NCBI RefSeq assembly: GCF_001039355.2
Contig: NW_019775583.1
Span: forward strand, 120,579 to 184,578
Direction: 5' to 3'
Length of the DNA stretch: 64,000 nt
Origin: Lingula anatina
Lineage: Eukaryota; Brachiopoda; Lingulata; Lingulida; Lingulidae
Made by a program: the position numbers and the translations under genes
Part shown: in pieces, positions 22,847 to 35,150 of the stretch
Layout of the letters: every line of letters begins with the position of its first letter
How positions within the stretch are numbered: the first letter of the stretch is position 1
The notes under the pieces: generated by a model
Database searches by the model: none
What the model was told of the DNA's origin: nothing
What the model saw: the letters and a program-made list of their open reading frames with translations, nothing else

Positions 22847-22955
22847 ATGCGCCTCTTCGATATCGCCCTTGTCCTGTGTGCAGGGACCCTTATTTGTGGG
22901 AAAAAGAATACACGACTGACAAGATGCCTCAAATGTGGAGAGGACCACAGGATAA
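22847..22955 (+). pseudogene. Exon 1 of a third cysteine-rich gene copy, exons 2-3 lost
   Basis: Exon 1 is intact, with signal peptide MRLFDIALVLCAG, CLKC and a donor after CACAGGATAA. Intron 1 sequence follows, is split by a LINE fragment, and resumes at 24730. Where exon 2 should begin (about 24955) the sequence jumps straight into the flank found after exon 3. A complete protein cannot be made. Confidence 0.75.
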
Positions 22956-23530
22956 GTAAGTAACGTCCTTTGCCATAGTCCACATTTCTGGAGCATAGCG
23001 ACATTTGTTTATATAGCCTACATCAACGTAAGTTGATATAGTATGACAGTATCTGGATTATTTATTGTTAAATTCTTTATTGTACATGTATCTCTCTTGA
23101 TCAACTTTATAGCCAACAGGGTAGTTACGTAGCACGGAGGGGCCATGCTGTTATCTGGTAAGAATGTTAATTGCACCGTTGTGGTAATATTTATACATGC
23201 GAAAGAGAAAACACAGTTTATAGTTCTAAATAGTGCTCAACTTTTGAATCATTGTCATATTGTCATATTTGGGTAGTTCATAAATAACGTGGATTCATGC
23301 AGTGTCAGCTGTACTGGTATTAGTAGTTATTAGTAGTTTTATGAATACACGCACCATTTCGATATAAGTTCCGTTTGGACGCGGTGACTGCATGTAGCCA
23401 AGCTGACGAAATGCTGCTTGCGATAACAGGATTTTTATGCATCACGTGTGTCTTGTCATGAACTTCACTACGGTAATTGCCCCAACAATGGGTAATAATG
23501 TTCAGTTTATTATTATCAATTTTATGATTG
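22956..23530. other. Intron 1 remnant of the third cysteine-rich copy
   Basis: Aligns with 5031-5640 and 7005-7630. Contains no exon. Confidence 0.6.
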
Positions 23531-23601
23531 CATTCTTTTTTTTTCTTCAGTAGTAAATAAATATATAATCTTACGTTTTTTTTTGGTTATGAATCACACA
23601 C

Positions 23602-23641
<40 letters not shown>

Positions 23642-24723
23642 TTACATACTTGGACTCTCTTTCTCTCTCAGTAAAAAAAGGTTGCACAGTTACAGTATTG
23701 CATAAACGGGTAGAAAGTAGATCTTGACAATTCATGTTGTTAACCTTACAATTAAAATTCTAAGAGGTATATCGTTAGCTTGTTGCTTGCCAATTAAGTT
23801 GTAATATGCGATCAATATTTTCCCATTTTCCCATTTTTAACATGTTATTGTTTTTTGTCGGTATACATATATAAAGGGTATAAACAAATATTTCTGTAAT
23901 AATTAATGTTTGGTTCCTTCCCATGTTGGGATTTCTGTTTTCGTTCTTCATAAACTAATATATTTCTCGATGATTAAGATAAGTAGATAAAAACCTTTTA
24001 TGTCATATGATTGCACAAGTCCGAGTATAAAAATCTCGGGAGATCTCTCAATTACAATATCTAAATTATCTTTTACGGAACAAATGACACACGTCCAAAC
24101 ATTCTGCACATGAGGGCAATCCCAGAAAACGTGAAGAATTGTTTCCCTGGCAGCATTACAAAATTCGCACTGTTCTGATTCTTTTTTAGAAATTTTCATA
24201 AGAGAAACATTTGTACTAAATATTCTGTGATTTATTCTAAATTGAAGCGTCTGCAGTTTCGTGTCATCTGTTTCTTGGAAGGGGGATCTAAATATTAATT
24301 GCCAATCATCATTACTTAAGGATTTTTTAATATTCTCGTGCCATTTACTTTTATTTTTGTTGGGTGATATAGTGTGTCCTTGGAGGAATTCTCTATAGAA
24401 GTATCTGGATGGTTTGGTAACTTTTTTAATTGAGTCAATTATTTCGTGGAATACGGTTTGTAATTTCTTCCATTAGTGGAGATAGTTTTACGCCATTCAG
24501 ATGGTATGCTCTTTTGAATACTCAAGTATTCCAGAAAGTTACCGTTTAGGTTAAATTTTTCGTTGAGTTCCTCTAGAGAGAGGAAATTTCCAACAATTTT
24601 ATAATATCATTAATGTAGAAAATATCATTTTTACACCATCTTTTACAGAATATAGTTTTTTCATTTGTTTTAATTTTTGAGTTTTTCCATAATGGTTGTG
24701 ATAAGATTTCTTTAAAAAAAATC
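23531..24723 (-). mobile_element. 5'-truncated L1-like LINE fragment
   Basis: About 1.2 kb inserted in the intron remnant. The - strand frame at 23948-24199 has the same zinc-finger-like block (CEFCNAA...HVFWDCPHVQNVWTC) as the end of the LINE near 35200. The 3' part is A-rich and contains a (CA)n tract at about 23600-23640. ATGATTG is present on both sides (about 23524-23530 and 24724-24730), and the uninterrupted site is visible at 5635. It has several stops and is dead. Confidence 0.8.
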
Positions 24724-24730
24724 ATGATTG

Positions 24731-25365
24731 TAATAATGCCATTAGTATTAGTGTATCACCATTAGTACTGTTCTCAGGACTTTGAAACACTATTAAGTAT
24801 AACACAGACTGCATCAGCCTATTCTACAGCAATTAAGTCATTATGTCAGGGGTCACTTCATATTCATGGGGTTCTGCATATTCCACAGTGTAGAAAGGCG
24901 TTGGTATAATTTAGGTCAGTATCATATCTATTTTTTATGCTTTTGAATTCAGTGCATCAAGAAAAAACATTATGGAGAGATCCAGTGCCATTGGCCTATC
25001 GAACATAACAACCACATGTTAAGGTTCAGTGAGCACTTATACTAATTTCAATTCATATGACATGATTTTCGTATTGAAATGACAGACGGCATCAAAGGGC
25101 ACAACAAATGTAAATCTTAGGGCTCAAATGGATGGCCTTCATTGCGTTATACAAATTGATTGCGGATACATACAAAGCTACTGGTATATGAATGATAATA
25201 CACCCAAATCTTTGGGTTAATATCAGTCTGAAAACCATAGGTGTTCTTAACCTAATCCCCAGCATCTAAAGTGTATTTGTTAAATGGATTATACAGTTAA
25301 TATGCATACCATGATTAAAAATATCAAAATCACAGCCAAAGACACAGTGATGCAATGATCACACT

Positions 25366-25396
<31 letters not shown>

Positions 25397-26473
25397 CACT
25401 CGTATATTAGGCGTCTCCACAAATCGATAGGGTATGCTGATATGTCAAATTTACATGAATGTTCTTTTTGAAATTCGACAGTAATTACACGTTTTCAGCC
25501 TCGACACATGACACAGGACCTAATACAACATAAACCCTCTGCTAAGGCCACGGACTATTTATGTGTATTTTTCTTCGGTGCGAACAGCAGAGAATCGTGT
25601 CATGATTAAGCCAGAGACTAAGATCTGTGAAAATCTAGTAAAAAATCAATCTGCGACCCTTAGGTGTTGGCAGCTGAGAGGGCTTGAACTTTAAAAAGGC
25701 AAATTTACACTAAGACAAGTCGTGGTTACATAAAGGTGCATGTACAGTACACAATCCCCCAACCCAACCCAACCCCACCCGTAGCTAACACCTTTGTTAG
25801 TATAGCTGTCCATAGATTTTGCTCGTCGCATTATAAGCACCACTGTCACGAATATTAGAATATGATACTCGCGTATAATTTGTAAATTTCACCAGACATG
25901 GACGCTTCGGGTATCAAAACTATGATTGATTCACAGTATAGATTAGATGCACATATTATATAACAAACAGGCACGATAAAAGACAATAATAAAGGATTTC
26001 TGTGCGCCTTTTCATTGTAAATAATTCCATCCATCAGTCGTACAGGTATACAGTAGCAATCAATTTGAAAAGGCAGGGGCTTTTTCTGAAACAAATGTTC
26101 ATTTTGCTTAATAGTTCATCCTTAGAAATAGCAGAAAATCTAGACAGATTTTTGATTGAGAGTGGACATTAGCCAGCAAAAAAGGGCAAATCTTACTAAC
26201 CCCACCCTTACAACTCCAAACTACATGCAGTTGTTTAACTTGAGCAAATGAATACAAAGAATATAATATGTACAAAGTACAGTATGTCTTTGTAGACTGC
26301 CGTTAATGAAATCATGAACAAAACAAAAAGACGGGTGATCTGAAAGGCTTACATACATGTAAATATTTTAACTGCCCGACGAGTCTGGTATCGTTGACCC
26401 ATGAAAACGAACAGGCAGCGTATGCATATCAAATGATGATAAGGAGATACTATATTGTCAACACAAGCAGGAC
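24731..26473. other. Unit 3 intron remnant and shared flank
   Basis: Intron 1 remnant to about 24955, then flank shared with the other units up to the LRR gene. Contains (CA)n at 25364-25394. No gene. Confidence 0.6.
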
Positions 26474-27748
26474 TCAAATAAAATCATCAATTGTACAATA
26501 AATGTCTTCTTCATTATCTCCGTCATCATATATTGTATCATATATTGTATCATAAGTGCCAGGATTATCGTCATTGATACTGGGAATCGGAGGTGGAATA
26601 TCGTTTGCTTTACTGATACCGGGGACCGGGTGTGGAATACTGTTTGGTACCGTTGAAGATTTTCGAGATCGGTCCTGTCCTCTCTTGTAAACGCACAACA
26701 GCGTTACTCCCGCCACTACGGGGATCAACACAGCTAAAAACACCCCGACTACTACGACTGTTGGCATACCGTTTTCTCTGTCTATTTTCTTGATATTATT
26801 ATGGATGTTTCCACAAGTTCCTTCCTCTTCATACGCCAAGTGTTTCAAAAAAGACGCGTTGCAACGACAGTCCAAGCTATCACCGGGTCCAAAGTTTAGA
26901 TACAATGTATTTTTAGAGTTTACACTTATCTGAAATACTGGACATTTATCTAAAGATTCCGAATCCTGACGACTGAGATCTGATAAATCAAGATGTGCCA
27001 ACAATGACATATCTGGCGGTATGCTTACCAATTTGTTCCCAGACAAAATCAGCTGGTCAAGCCTTTTTAGACTGCGGAAAAGAGAAAAGTTAAGAATACG
27101 GATGAAGTTATTTCTTAAAACCAGACTTTGCAAGCCTCTTAAATACTTTATTCCAGGCGGAACCTCTGTTAGTAAGTTGTTATCCATTTCCAGATTCCGC
27201 AAAACGGTAAGATTACGAAATGCCTGCGGATCGACTGCTCTGATTGAGTTGCGGGTCAAGTATAAACGCTGAAGACTAGTAAGGTATCGAATATCGAAAG
27301 GCACCTGCGTGAGTCTGTTCCCGGTGAAAGACAAAGTATCAAGACGCTGAAGATTTTGCAATAATCCAGGTTCTACATGGCGTATCCAATTCATGGAGAG
27401 AAAAAGGCGGAAAATATGAACCAATCCTCTCACCTGTGACGGCACTTTTTCTAGGTAAGTGCCGTACAATGAAAGCAATCTCAGGTCTTTCAAGTCTCCC
27501 AGCGCTGTCGTGTTTTCAAGTTTAACTCCGGACATATAAAGCATCAGGATGACACTTTTGTTATCAAATATTGGGATTGTCTGTAGATATTTGCAATCAG
27601 TCTGGATTCCCAGTATCCCATCTAGTTTGGTGCTGAGACACGAACAGGGTGGCCGGCAAGGATCTTGCACCAGGGTCACTGTTACCATCACCTGGACTGC
27701 TAAACACAATGCAGCACTCTTTAGAACGCCCCGTCCTGTGAACAGCAT
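26474..27748 (-). CDS. LRR transmembrane receptor copy C with ITAM-like tail, intact
   Basis: 424 codons with the same domain order as copy B: signal peptide (MLFTGRGVLKSAALCLAVQV), LRRNT (CRPPCSC), eight LRRs, LRRCT, transmembrane helix (VVVVGVFLAVLIPVVAG), proline-rich juxtamembrane region and the ITAM-like tail ending DIYCTIDDFI. In its first half it shares residues with copy A (IPIFDNKSV, SLQRLYLT); in the second half it matches copy B almost exactly (AFRNLTVLRNLEMDNNLL, LRGLQSLVLRNN). Cys-rich relic exon 1 lies 3.5 kb to its left on the other strand. Confidence 0.9.
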   Translation of the reverse strand: MLFTGRGVLKSAALCLAVQVMVTVTLVQDPCRPPCSCLSTKLDGILGIQTDCKYLQTIPIFDNKSVILMLYMSGVKLENTTALGDLKDLRLLSLYGTYLEKVPSQVRGLVHIFRLFLSMNWIRHVEPGLLQNLQRLDTLSFTGNRLTQVPFDIRYLTSLQRLYLTRNSIRAVDPQAFRNLTVLRNLEMDNNLLTEVPPGIKYLRGLQSLVLRNNFIRILNFSLFRSLKRLDQLILSGNKLVSIPPDMSLLAHLDLSDLSRQDSESLDKCPVFQISVNSKNTLYLNFGPGDSLDCRCNASFLKHLAYEEEGTCGNIHNNIKKIDRENGMPTVVVVGVFLAVLIPVVAGVTLLCVYKRGQDRSRKSSTVPNSIPHPVPGISKANDIPPPIPSINDDNPGTYDTIYDTIYDDGDNEEDIYCTIDDFI

Positions 27749-27998
27749 GACTGAAACAGCCTATCGGGTGAATTTTTTGCTGATTGGTTTTTCAGATTAA
27801 TGACTTAGATTCTGTCTGATTTAAGCGTTCATGTATGATCGTGGATTATGGCGATCTACTCTTCTGAAGGACCGACTTGTTTCGTTGATGAGCAACTGTC
27901 TGTTTCTAGCGATCTGCTATGTTTCTAACTGAAGCTGTTTGTCACAGATTCATGTGGTTCTACAGCATAAAGGAAATAAAAAGTTAAATTCCAAATAA
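27749..27998. promoter_or_regulatory. Proximal 5' flank of LRR copy C
   Basis: Conserved counterpart of 12095-12345 and 19180-19429. Confidence 0.35.
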
Positions 27999-28262
27999 GA
28001 GCTCATTCCCACTGAAACTATAGTTCTTCATAGCTAGGTCCATTTCTGCAGGTTTCTCGCTGAATGCAATCACATTAACTGATTGACAGATTGACAAGAC
28101 TCCATCTGATATTGAGTAGAATGATAAAAAGCTGGTGATTACACACGTAAATTGGGAACGAGAGGGGCGCGTTATAATCTCCAATCTGATTGTATAATTC
28201 GGCAAGAGTCCCCACAATTTGGATCGATCTCCGTAAAACGGTGCTTTTAATGGGAAAATCCC
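27999..28262. mobile_element. MITE upstream of LRR copy C
   Basis: Same element as in the other units, same position and orientation. Confidence 0.65.
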
Positions 28263-30186
28263 TGCAAGGCCACATAAAGAATCTGTGTCCGTCAAATTAC
28301 GAATATTTTTTGTATCCAAGAAAAATAAGAGAACATGCAAACTTAACCCCTGCTTAAAATTATGTTAAATCCACCCAAGATGTCACGTCGGCACTCAGTA
28401 CATCCTATTGCAATGGTGCCTCTGTTACTGCTTGGAATATACCAGCTTTGGCAATCCGATCGGTAACACTTATGTTATTATTTAATGTAACACGAAGAAG
28501 ACGAATTACATGTAACAATGGCATTAATTATTTCACGGAAATCACGAATCGGATGCCATAAATAACAAAACGTTGTAGTGTTGGGTTGTGTTTGATATCG
28601 TCTGTCATTTCCTTCAAAAGACAGTCATAATGGCTTAACATTAGTGTTAATTGAAACTTTAAAAGCATTTCTTACATTTAGCACGGTGGGTAATGCCTTA
28701 ATTGCATCTGAATCTTCTATAATAATTACCTGCCAAAAAAAGAATACACATTTCAAGGTATAACTGACAAATTTAGCAATGCTTTGATGAATGACATAAA
28801 AAATGTGGAATTATGCAAAGTCTTCTGAGCTTTTTTTATGGAATTTCAAAGACGTAAAAAATATATAAACGTATCAATATCTATTATTATTTTCGTTCAG
28901 TCTGATTTAGTCTAATCGTAGTTGTTCCGTGTTGTGCAGAGTATTGATTTTGGCATGCATGCCGAGCGAGGGCGTGTTCTTCGGTCAAATATGTGCTAAT
29001 GTTCAACGAATAAAGCCATCGGAATAGTAAAGTCTGGGTCGGGGAGAAGTAAGTTAATTATCTTATTTATAAATGACAGCCAATTAGAACCGTCGATATT
29101 TTAAAACTTAACGTATTAGTAAGACAAATTATAAATACTATATCTTTCATGCAACACAAAGGAATTACACAATATACAAAAAGATCGGGCATTATCGTAT
29201 TACATAGAGCGTAGTGATATACCAAATGAAATAATGATACTTTTTTTATTCCTACTTTATGAAGTTGTCCATTTTGAATAGTTTTAAGTGTTTTCAAATG
29301 ATAACAGGAACATCAGATATGATCCACCCAATAGTTTTGAAAAAAAAGGTCACTTCTTATCTTCATGAAATGTAATAGCCTTTTTCATTTTGCGGTGAAA
29401 AAAGAAAAAAAAAACACGGCGCAGCTACCGTGGTAAGATCAAAGTCTGGTTAAATTGGAGTTTCGCGTGCACTGGGATGACTGTACGCTCGTAAAGGTGT
29501 AGTACTAGTTCCTCAACCAACGTCGATCCACCAGCGAGTGAGTAAAACTTGTACAATTGTTCATATTGATTAAGTACCGAACACGGAAAAGCAGTTACAA
29601 GAAAAAAGATTAATAAAATGATGTAATCTGACAAACAAACATGGTAAAAAATTAACATCTTTTTATTCAGTTTAAAACAAAATATAAATATATGTACATG
29701 TTGTATAAAATATGTCGATATCCATCCGTACAAAGGGCAGAATTAAGTCTTTGAATCCACTGTGAGACCAGGATTGTGGTCGCTTAGAGATCAAATTGCT
29801 GTCCACTCCCACAAGTGTGACGGTAGCACTGCAATGGATACCTGATCAAAATCTAATTTAAGTTTCAAAATGTTCATCATGTAAAAATTTCTTCAAAAAC
29901 CTAAATAACAGTTCCACATTCAATGGTTGTGATTTTGTCTTTTTTTGTTTTTTCATCTATATATGAAAAGCAGATATTTACTGGAACCAATGCTATGAAT
30001 ACACTAAAATACTGCAGCCAATAAAGTAAAACCATAAAAGCATGCTAACAATAGGAACGTGTGCTATCGACAAATAATATACAATGGTATCGCTACATAA
30101 ACAACTAAAATTTCCACTCACGAAACGATAAAAATGAATTAAAATTACGTTATCTAAACCAAACTGAACGATAATCTACAAATAAT
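28263..30186. other. Unit 3 distal 5' flank
   Basis: No gene. Aligns with 12577-14663 along its whole length. Confidence 0.6.
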
Positions 30187-30720
30187 AATCCACAGATTCG
30201 TGAGGAATCTCAACTATCACAACCTACAGATGTGTGAGGAATCTCACCTATCACAACCCACAGACATGTGAGGAATCTTACATATCACAACCCACAGATG
30301 TGTGAGGAATCTCACCTATAACAACCCACAGACATGTGAGGAATCTTACATATCACAACCCACAGATGTGTGAGGAATCTCACCTATAACAACCCACAGA
30401 TGTGTGAGGAATCTCACCTATAACAACCCACAGATGTGTGAGGAATCTCACCTATAACAACCCACAGATGTGTGAGGAATCTCACATATCACAACCCACA
30501 GATGTGTGAGGAATCTTACCTATCACAACCCACAGATGTGTGACGAATCTCACCTATCACAACCCACAGATGTGTGAGGAATCTCACATATCACAACCCA
30601 CAGATGTGTGAGGAATCTCACCTATAACAACCCACAGATGTGTGAGGAATCTTACATATCACAACCCACTGATGTGTTGGGAATCACACCTATCACACAC
30701 CCACTGATGTATGAAGAATC

Positions 30721-30724
<4 letters not shown>
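30187..30724. repeat. 34-bp minisatellite, unit 3 (about 16 copies)
   Basis: Same 34-bp unit and dyad. The array runs directly into a (TA)n tract (30725-30763). Confidence 0.95.

Positions 30725-30763
<39 letters not shown>
30725..30763. repeat. (TA)n microsatellite
   Basis: About 19 TA units between the minisatellite and a Tc1 relic. TA is the target of Tc1/mariner elements. Confidence 0.9.
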
Positions 30764-30766
<3 letters not shown>

Positions 30767-30777
30767 AATAGTAGTGC

Positions 30778-31100
30778 CTGTAACAATGTGATCTTCACAG
30801 ATAAATACAGATTCCTACTTCACCCATATGATGGCTGTCTGCGAATGGGTCGCCTTACTGGAAAATAGAAGTTACAAGAAATTGATTGTACAAGAAACCG
30901 AGGTCGCTGGAGGCGGATCTGTTCATGTTTGGGGCGCTTTTTGTTCCATCGGTTTCAGCCAAATGGTCACTGTATATGAAAATGTCAACGTCGTGGGGCA
31001 CAGGGATATCTTTCAAAATAATTTTATCCAATATGCATGCGCGATATTGGCATGGCCTTAGCATGACAGTGCTGCCCGCCGCACTGTTGACTTGGTTGGG
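30778..31100 (+). pseudogene. Decayed Tc1-like transposase fragment
   Basis: Frames broken by shifts still show VIFTDKYRFLLHPYDGCLRM (Tc1 pattern around the second catalytic Asp, FTDE in active elements, here FTDK), then GGGSVHVWGAF, and finally HDSAARRTVDLV where Tc1 proteins have QDNARPHTA around the third catalytic acid. At least two frameshifts separate these blocks. No terminal repeats were found. It is a fossil. Confidence 0.75.
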
Positions 31101-32027
31101 GTTTAATAAACAAAAACAACACCTGGTACTGTTACTGTTACTGTTAAAAAAGTACTCTTTTGGGGGTCATGAAAAGAAAAAAATAAATAGATTAACGCTT
31201 TTATCACATTTGCATTGTTTGTTTCTCCTTGACTTTACCAATCCTCCAGCTTCACATATTTAACGGTAAAATCAGTATTAATTTGATAATATCAACAATA
31301 ATGAAAGAAACAGGGCGATATGCACCCCAAAATTTCCGTGCACCAACCATTTTGGGCAACAGTGTATTAGACGTCTCCACAAATCGTTAAGGTATGCTGA
31401 TATGTCAAATTTACATCAATGTTCATTTTGAAATTCGACAGTAATTACACGTTTTCAGCCTCGATACTTCTCGGCACATGACACAGGACCTAATACAACA
31501 CTAACCCTCTGCTAAGGCCATGGACTAATTATGTGAATTTTTCTTCGGTGCGAACAGCAGAGAATCGTGTCATAAATAAGCCAGTGTCTAAGATCTGTGA
31601 AAATCTAATAAAAAATCAATCTGCGACCCTGGTAAGGTGTTGGCAGCTGAGAGGACTTGAACTTTTAAAAGGCAAATTTACATTTAGACAAGTCATTTAA
31701 ATATAACGCCACGGGTCGTGGTTACATAAAGGTGCATGTACACAATCCCCCAACCTAACCCAACCGTCGCTAAAACCTTTGTTAGTATAGCTATCCATAG
31801 ATTTTGCTCGTCGCATTATAAGCACCACTGTCATGAATATTAGAATATGATACTCGCGTATAATTTGAAAATCTCGCCAGGCATCGACGCTTCAGGTATC
31901 GAAACTATGATGGATTCAAACTTAGATTAAATGCACATATAATATAACAAACAAACACGACATAAGATATCAATAAAGGATTTCTGTGCGCCTTTCATTG
32001 TAAATAATTTCATCCATCAGTCCTACA
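31101..32027. other. Unit 4 left flank
   Basis: From about 31365 the sequence matches the shared flank of the other units (compare 16060-16700). No gene is seen. Confidence 0.55.
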
Positions 32028-33249
32028 GGTAGTACCCTGAGTGTCAGAGCAACGTGAAAGCTAGCTTGTTTAATATACCTTGTGATGGAGTCGCTTTTAC
32101 TAAACTCTGACGAACACCGAAAATCTGAGGGCGTTCTTCTTCAAATTTTTGCCTGGGGCGCTTCCATATTTGGAAGTCACACGTCGCAGCTGTGTCCGCC
32201 TGGGTCCATTTTTGGAAGTCATAAGTCTCGAACTTAACATGTTTGGCCGCCTGGAGCTGACTTTCCCGCCCTGCGCTGACGTTATCTCGTGCAGACGAGT
32301 CAAGAAGCAAAGTGGCTGACGCGGAGTTAGAAGTTTGAATTGAAAATATCTTGCAGTCGAAGGCCAGTGCCACAATACAAGCAACATTCTGCTTTAAAAA
32401 CTGATTTTGGTGTAGCCATTGCGCAGCCCTTGTAGTGGTATCGGGCATCCAGTCTAGCGGTCAAACTAGCTCGTGTATTGTGTTTATATATATCTCAGGA
32501 CTAAATGTTCTTTAATAAGCAAAAATACAAAAACATTGGATATACCTTTTTCTTTTAGAAACATATTATTATTATTATTTTTTTATTTCCAGGATATACC
32601 AATAATACATTAAATAATAACTAGGCTAATTGATTAAACATCTCACTCCCATACACGCACATATGCCTCTCACATTTGGAGCAACTACATAGTTTTATCA
32701 TTGTGACTTTGTCATTTCTATCAAGGTATAAAAAATAAAAATGTAGTATACTATCAATTTTTACAACCACTATTTACAGAAAGGTAGACAATAGGCTAAT
32801 AAGTCTCAGATACAAGCCTTTTTTTAGGCGTAATAAAATAAATATATGAATATATAAAAATACTAGTGTGAAGAAAAAAAGAAACAAAGTGTAGACTTAA
32901 TATAAATTACATTTATAATGGACAAAATGGGAAACCCCTCATGTTCTAATTTTCGAAAATTAGCATCCCGTTCTCCCATTTCTCTGTAATTTCTAATTTT
33001 TTTCTCAGTCCGTAATTGATTGGAATACATGTCTATATCTCTATATGATTTTATATTCAATTTATTTCTGTACTGGTACATAGATTGTCATGACGATACA
33101 ATACAGTTAGTGCATTACCATCTTTATATAATGAAGATAAGTACTAGTAAAATCACTCATAAAATATTCTATCTAAGCAATGAGATAAACCTTGGTGTGA
33201 TTATAAATTTACCATAAACATAGTATAAACATGTTACACAAAAAGAATA

Positions 33250-35150
33250 TGTTAAAAAAAAAAAAAAAACTTAAAACCATCGTTACGTAGCTGTTTACAT
33301 GGCTGTTCAAAGCCAGTTTGATGACATTGATAATTACGATTAATGACAATTACATAAGACAGATAAGTAAATAAGTTACACAGATATAAATATTGTGCCA
33401 TGTTCAGTCCCACTGCCGAGTCACTTCTCACAACAGTGGGACCATACACTGACATTTTAAGGGATATGCTAGGAGTTACCAAGCAGAGCAACCACTTCAC
33501 TTCTTTTCTTGAATGATTTGATTATAAAGTTGGAGAGGGACACTAAAGTATCTTTGTTGGCACTGTTAAATACATGGCATAATTGACTGTCTGGTGACCT
33601 TGAATCAGCTTTTAGGAATGCGGTTTTACTGAAAAAGGTGACTCGGTCTGTTTTGTACATTGGGCATTGGAATATAAAATGGAATTCATCCTCAATTACC
33701 CCTTGTGTGCACAGGCGACAGATTCTGTCGCACCTTTCAGTTTTTGGCCTGGTGTGCCGCCCAGTTTTGATGTGGAGTTTATGGTCACTCAGACGTAGTT
33801 TAGCAAGGGTTGACAAGGTGTCGTAATTTGTTATTTTATCAACATAAGTTGCCCTTTCACACTTTTGGTTAAGTATACGGAAGAGAGATAATTTACTGTT
33901 GGCTTGAAGTTTGCTGTTGCATATTTGGGTAAAGTGGTCAGTTTGTCTTTGTTTGAAAATTGTGGTGAAGTTTTTTAGAGGTGACTGGGTAAGCCACACA
34001 TCACCAAGGCCAAATGTGAAAAGGATTTTTCGGATACCCTCAGACCATGACATACAAGCTGGTCTGAGTGTGTGGACTGCGGGTGGGACATAGGGTGTCA
34101 GCAACTTGTAACTATTTATCTCTTGTATGTACGCTTGTTTCATTAGTGTAGCATCAGACATTTGAATAATTTTACACCATAGTTTGACAGATGCAAACTG
34201 TATTTTGGTATAGAGGGGAAGGCGGCCAAGTTCAGTGTATACACCATAGTTTGATACGTTTTGATGGAGGCCAAGGATTTGTTTGCAAAATTTTAAGTGC
34301 AACTTTTCTGTAGGGCAGTTATCCGTTGACACCGAGTAGCCCCATATCTCTGAGCAAAATGTAAGGATTGGGGAAATGAGGGTATCAAATAATTTCTCTT
34401 TCAAGGATGTGTTAACATTACTCTGAAGTGGAAGAGACTTGGACAGACCGAAGAATGCCTTTGTAGCACGTTGTAGGAGATTATTTTTGGTTTCTGTAAA
34501 GCTTCCTGATCTATTTAGAAGGAGACCTAGATACATGTATTTGTTGACCTCTTGGATTGGTTTTCCATACAGAAAAAAATTTTCACTGTGAGCTTTTGAT
34601 TTTGAGTTGAAAATAACTATTTTAGTTTTGGTGACATTTACAGTCAGTCTCCACTTGTTACAGAAATTTTCTACTATTTCCAAACTTTGCCTTAGCCCAT
34701 TGGGGGTCTTGGACATAAGGATGAGGTCATCAGCATAGAGTAAACCTTGTATTGGTATTCCATTTATATCTGGACTTGCAGCACTTTCGCCATCAATTGA
34801 TCTAAGAAGGTCATCAATAAAAATATTAAAAAGAAATGGGCTCAATGTGTCACCTTGTTTTACACCTAGTGTTGTATTAAAGGCCGGGGATATACCACTA
34901 CTTGTCTTAACACATGCTTGGGAGTTTTCATACATGCTTTTAATGTTTTTGTACATAAGTCCTCTTATTCCTAGAGTAATTAGCTTGAACAGTAGTCCGT
35001 TCCTCCAAACACTATCGAATGCTTTTGAAAAGTCAATGAAACATGTGTATAATTTTTTCTTTCCTTTCATAAATTTTGTAATAATGAACTTAAATATAAA
35101 GATATTATCTGAAGTACCATGACCATGTTTTAACCCAGTTTGATTATAAA
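33250..35150 (-). mobile_element. 5'-truncated LINE of the Jockey/CR1-like group
   Basis: A frame of 533 codons at 33469-35070, readable further upstream to about 35145, starts inside the reverse transcriptase domain. It shows CFIDFSKAFDSVWR (first catalytic Asp), GVKQGDTLSPFLFNIFIDDL, the catalytic YADDLILMS, and a C-terminal zinc-knuckle-like CRLCTQG...HFIFQCP block. The reading frame is undamaged, so this insertion is younger than the L1-like part. The endonuclease domain is missing. The exact 3' end is not determined and may reach 32571. Confidence 0.8.
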
